From assembly GCA_946480815.1 (NCBI GenBank), contig CAMLLB010000001.1, positions 1 through 64,000 of the forward strand: a stretch of 64,000 nucleotides of DNA, in the 5' to 3' direction. The stretch is from an uncultured Flavobacteriales bacterium. GTDB lineage: Bacteria > Bacteroidota > Bacteroidia > Flavobacteriales > Crocinitomicaceae. The notes under the pieces were generated by a model. It did no database searches. It was not told the DNA's origin and was given only the letters and a program-made list of their open reading frames with translations. A program made the position numbers and the translations under genes. Positions 62,112 to 64,000 of the stretch are shown one piece after another (position 1 is the first letter of the stretch; each line of letters begins with the position of its first letter).

Positions 62112-62798
62112 TTATGAATTAAGGAATTGGTATTTCAGTTCTGCTAATTTCCAATCGGTTTCATTATCGATATCCTGAGCAAAAAGTTCGTCCATTATAA
62201 TGCAGCCGGTATTATCCGTAAAGATTCCTTTTTGCTGCATCACATCAGCAGGTTTCATCCAGTAAAATTGTCCTGGATCAAAATATGATTTTTCCAGGTC
62301 CTGTGAGCGTGTGAACCGGTGTTCGGGATTCATATATTCCAGCTTTTCGCCAGAAATAGTAAGAGCTCTTTGGATCGGGGCAGAATAAGGTACGATCGGA
62401 AAAACAGAAGAATAAGCGCCTTTTGTTAATTGGTGATATCCGTCGGACAGGTCTTTTTGTTGAAGTAAAGGTGTGCAGGGATAAATGCAGCAAACTTCTT
62501 CGAAGGTTTCTCCATGTTTCAAATAGTATTGAATAACTTCTTCAATCACTTCAAAAGTTCCTGCAAAATCATTGCTGTTTTGCTCGCTCCTGAAAAAGGG
62601 GACTTGTGCTCCGTATTGTTGGGCAATTGTGGCAATTTCTTTGTCATCCGTTGAAACCATCACGGTATCAAACAGCTCACTTTTCAAGGCAGTTTCTATG
62701 GCGTAGGCAATAATAGGTTTTCCTAAGAAATCCTTGATGTTTTTGCGCGGTATCCGTTTACTGCCGCCTCGCGCCGGAATGATTGCCAGCCTAGCCAT
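62112..62798 (-). CDS. pseF: Pseudaminic acid cytidylyltransferase
   Basis: The enzyme activates the nine-carbon acid as its CMP sugar. I use the ATG at 62798 (MARLAIIPARGGSKRIPRKN), giving 228 residues; a start at 62822 is inside pseC. It has the CMP-sugar synthase blocks IPARGGSKRIPRKNIKDFLGKPIIAYAI, VMVSTDDKEIATIAQQYGAQVPFFRS, CCIYPCTPLLQQKDL and the PFTAPIQRA-like PYSAPIQRAL. The match to PseF is closer than to NeuA. It overlaps the pseC stop by 8 bases. Confidence 0.91.
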   Translation of the reverse strand: MARLAIIPARGGSKRIPRKNIKDFLGKPIIAYAIETALKSELFDTVMVSTDDKEIATIAQQYGAQVPFFRSEQNSNDFAGTFEVIEEVIQYYLKHGETFEEVCCIYPCTPLLQQKDLSDGYHQLTKGAYSSVFPIVPYSAPIQRALTISGEKLEYMNPEHRFTRSQDLEKSYFDPGQFYWMKPADVMQQKGIFTDNTGCIIMDELFAQDIDNETDWKLAELKYQFLNS

Positions 62799-63987
62799 TG
62801 TAGAATGATTTGACGGATGCAACGACGTATTCCAAATCTTCCTGTGTCAATGATGGATACATTGGAATACTGATGCATCTTGAATAATATGTTTCTGCAA
62901 AGGGGAAGTCTCCTTCTTTCCACCCTTGTTTTTTGTAATATGGCATCAAGTGAACGGGAATATAGTGAATTTGGGCAAAAATGGATTGTTTTCTCAAATA
63001 ATCGTATAACCCTTTTCGGTCTTCCACTTCCAGCACATATAAATGATAGGCATGGCCTTCGATCAAACCGGATTGGTGAATGATTTGAGGGACACCACTG
63101 AAAGCTTCTGAATAGTATTTTGCTATGGAGCGTCTTTTTTCCAGGTTTTTGCCAGCACGATTTAATTGGGAAATGCCCAAAGCCGCCTGAAAATCTGTGA
63201 TGCGGTAATTGTACCCAAGTTCCTGCATTTCCATATACCACAGTGGGTAGGAATCGCGGGAAGTACTGTTTCCGACAGCAAACTCAATACTATTCTCAAA
63301 GGAATCAGTATCACGTGTTATTCCATGTGTGCGAAGGGTCAACAGACGTTTGTAAAGTGTTTCATTGTTTGTAGTGATCATTCCACCTTCACCGGTTGCA
63401 ATGTGCTTCACGGGATGAAATGAAAAAACAGAGCAGTCGGCAAACAGGCCGTTCCCCGCAACCTGGTGATTTTGATTCTGATCAATAAAGAAACCACCGG
63501 GTGAATGACAGGCGTCTTCAATGATCCACATAGCATGTTCATCGGCTAACGCTCTGAATTCATCCAGTTGAGGAACTCGTCCGGCAAAATCAACTGGAAT
63601 GATCCCTTTTATTTTTTTCTCCGGATTATTCCGGATAACTGTTTTAACGGACTCAATATCCATCAGGTAAGTCTGAGGATTGATATCTGCAAACAAAACC
63701 TGCCCGCCGCAGTAACGGACACAGTTCACGGAAGCTGAAAAAGTAATCGGCGTACAAATAACGTATTCGCCTTCCTGAATGCCCAATGCCATTACAGCCA
63801 GGTGAAGTGCGGCAGTTCCATTGCTTAGCGCGACAGCGTATTTTGAGCCGGTGTATTTAGCAAATTCATTTTCGAATGCTGCAATCTTTGGACCTTGTGT
63901 CAGAAAATCAGCCTGAAGTGTTTCTACGACGGCCTGGATATCTTCCGGTGTTATTTCTTGCTTTCCGTATGGAATTGATTTGCTCAT
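62791..63987 (-). CDS. pseC: UDP-4-amino-4,6-dideoxy-N-acetyl-altrosamine transaminase
   Basis: The 398-residue PLP enzyme is a DegT/DnrJ/EryC1 aminotransferase. MSKSIPYGKQEITPEDIQAVVETLQADFLTQGPKIAAFENEFAKYTGSKYAVALSNGTAALHLAV is typical of PseC; the catalytic Lys lies in SFHPVKHIATGEGGMITT. It transfers an amino group to the 4-keto sugar made by PseB. The pseB gene is not in the window; a possible stop codon (TAG) lies on the minus strand at about 63992-63994, so pseB may be just beyond the edge. This gene is first in the visible part of the operon. Confidence 0.93.
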   Translation of the reverse strand: MSKSIPYGKQEITPEDIQAVVETLQADFLTQGPKIAAFENEFAKYTGSKYAVALSNGTAALHLAVMALGIQEGEYVICTPITFSASVNCVRYCGGQVLFADINPQTYLMDIESVKTVIRNNPEKKIKGIIPVDFAGRVPQLDEFRALADEHAMWIIEDACHSPGGFFIDQNQNHQVAGNGLFADCSVFSFHPVKHIATGEGGMITTNNETLYKRLLTLRTHGITRDTDSFENSIEFAVGNSTSRDSYPLWYMEMQELGYNYRITDFQAALGISQLNRAGKNLEKRRSIAKYYSEAFSGVPQIIHQSGLIEGHAYHLYVLEVEDRKGLYDYLRKQSIFAQIHYIPVHLMPYYKKQGWKEGDFPFAETYYSRCISIPMYPSLTQEDLEYVVASVKSFYNG

Positions 63988-64000
63988 ACACTAAAAGTTG

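Overview
The window looks like a chromosomal segment of a Bacteroidota member, most likely a flavobacterium-like organism (Flavobacteriales, possibly near Fluviicola/Crocinitomicaceae; this placement is inference). The grounds are a type IX secretion C-terminal sorting domain (gene at 5002), repeated TAnnTTTG promoter boxes, a DnaG and a DnaJ with reduced zinc sites of the kind I recall from Flavobacteriia, and OmpL-like porin, DUF2911, YceI and HAE1-type RND genes. There are about 50 protein genes. I found no rRNA, tRNA, CRISPR array or insertion sequence.

Layout. 1-3607 (minus): a GH130 enzyme, a GT4 glycosyltransferase with an added helical domain, and a partial CinA-like gene cut by the window edge. 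3823-6972 (plus): an orphan nuclease-like protein with an eCIS-cargo-like N-terminus, a T9SS-exported sialidase-fold protein and a GxxExxY protein. 7106-13437 (minus): a complete RND efflux operon with a GbsR/MarR-type regulator. 13776-24919: a DUF2911 protein, a porin, a sodium/solute symporter coupled to a 36-residue membrane protein, a PIG-L deacetylase, an AT-rich toxin-antitoxin pair with a possibly leaderless antitoxin gene, TspO, an MHS-type MFS transporter and Ogt. 25085-34735: tandem YceI proteins, CorA, a lysozyme-fold membrane protein, a vWA protein, a second DUF2911 protein, pyrophosphatase and small conserved unknowns. 34876-42811 (minus): MscS, DnaG, a MORN-type lipoprotein, polyprenyl synthase, RlmN and an LTA-synthase-like sulfatase. 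43165-50323 (plus): GrpE-DnaJ, a CPBP protease, an ABC exporter, Ppx/GppA and a sigma-54-type response regulator lacking an HTH. 50459-57018: a lipoprotein, three tandem paralogous secreted proteins and a 1000-residue YfhO protein. 57046-63987 (minus): a seven-gene, tightly overlapping nonulosonic (pseudaminic) acid operon, with pseC, pseF and pseI around a methyltransferase, a GNAT, an SDR/ATP-grasp fusion and a HAD protein.

The most unusual non-coding signal is a family of composite palindromes (17948-18075, 26872-26958, 28081-28171). Constant caps GTTCGAGT and GTATCGAGAAC bracket stem arms that differ between copies but stay complementary, and two such stems are nested in each copy. Other notable items are three genes whose TAnnTTTG box lies 4-5 bases before the ATG (predicted leaderless mRNAs), a repeated post-stop palindrome-plus-terminator module, and a G-poor, hairpin-ended non-coding stretch upstream of ogt.
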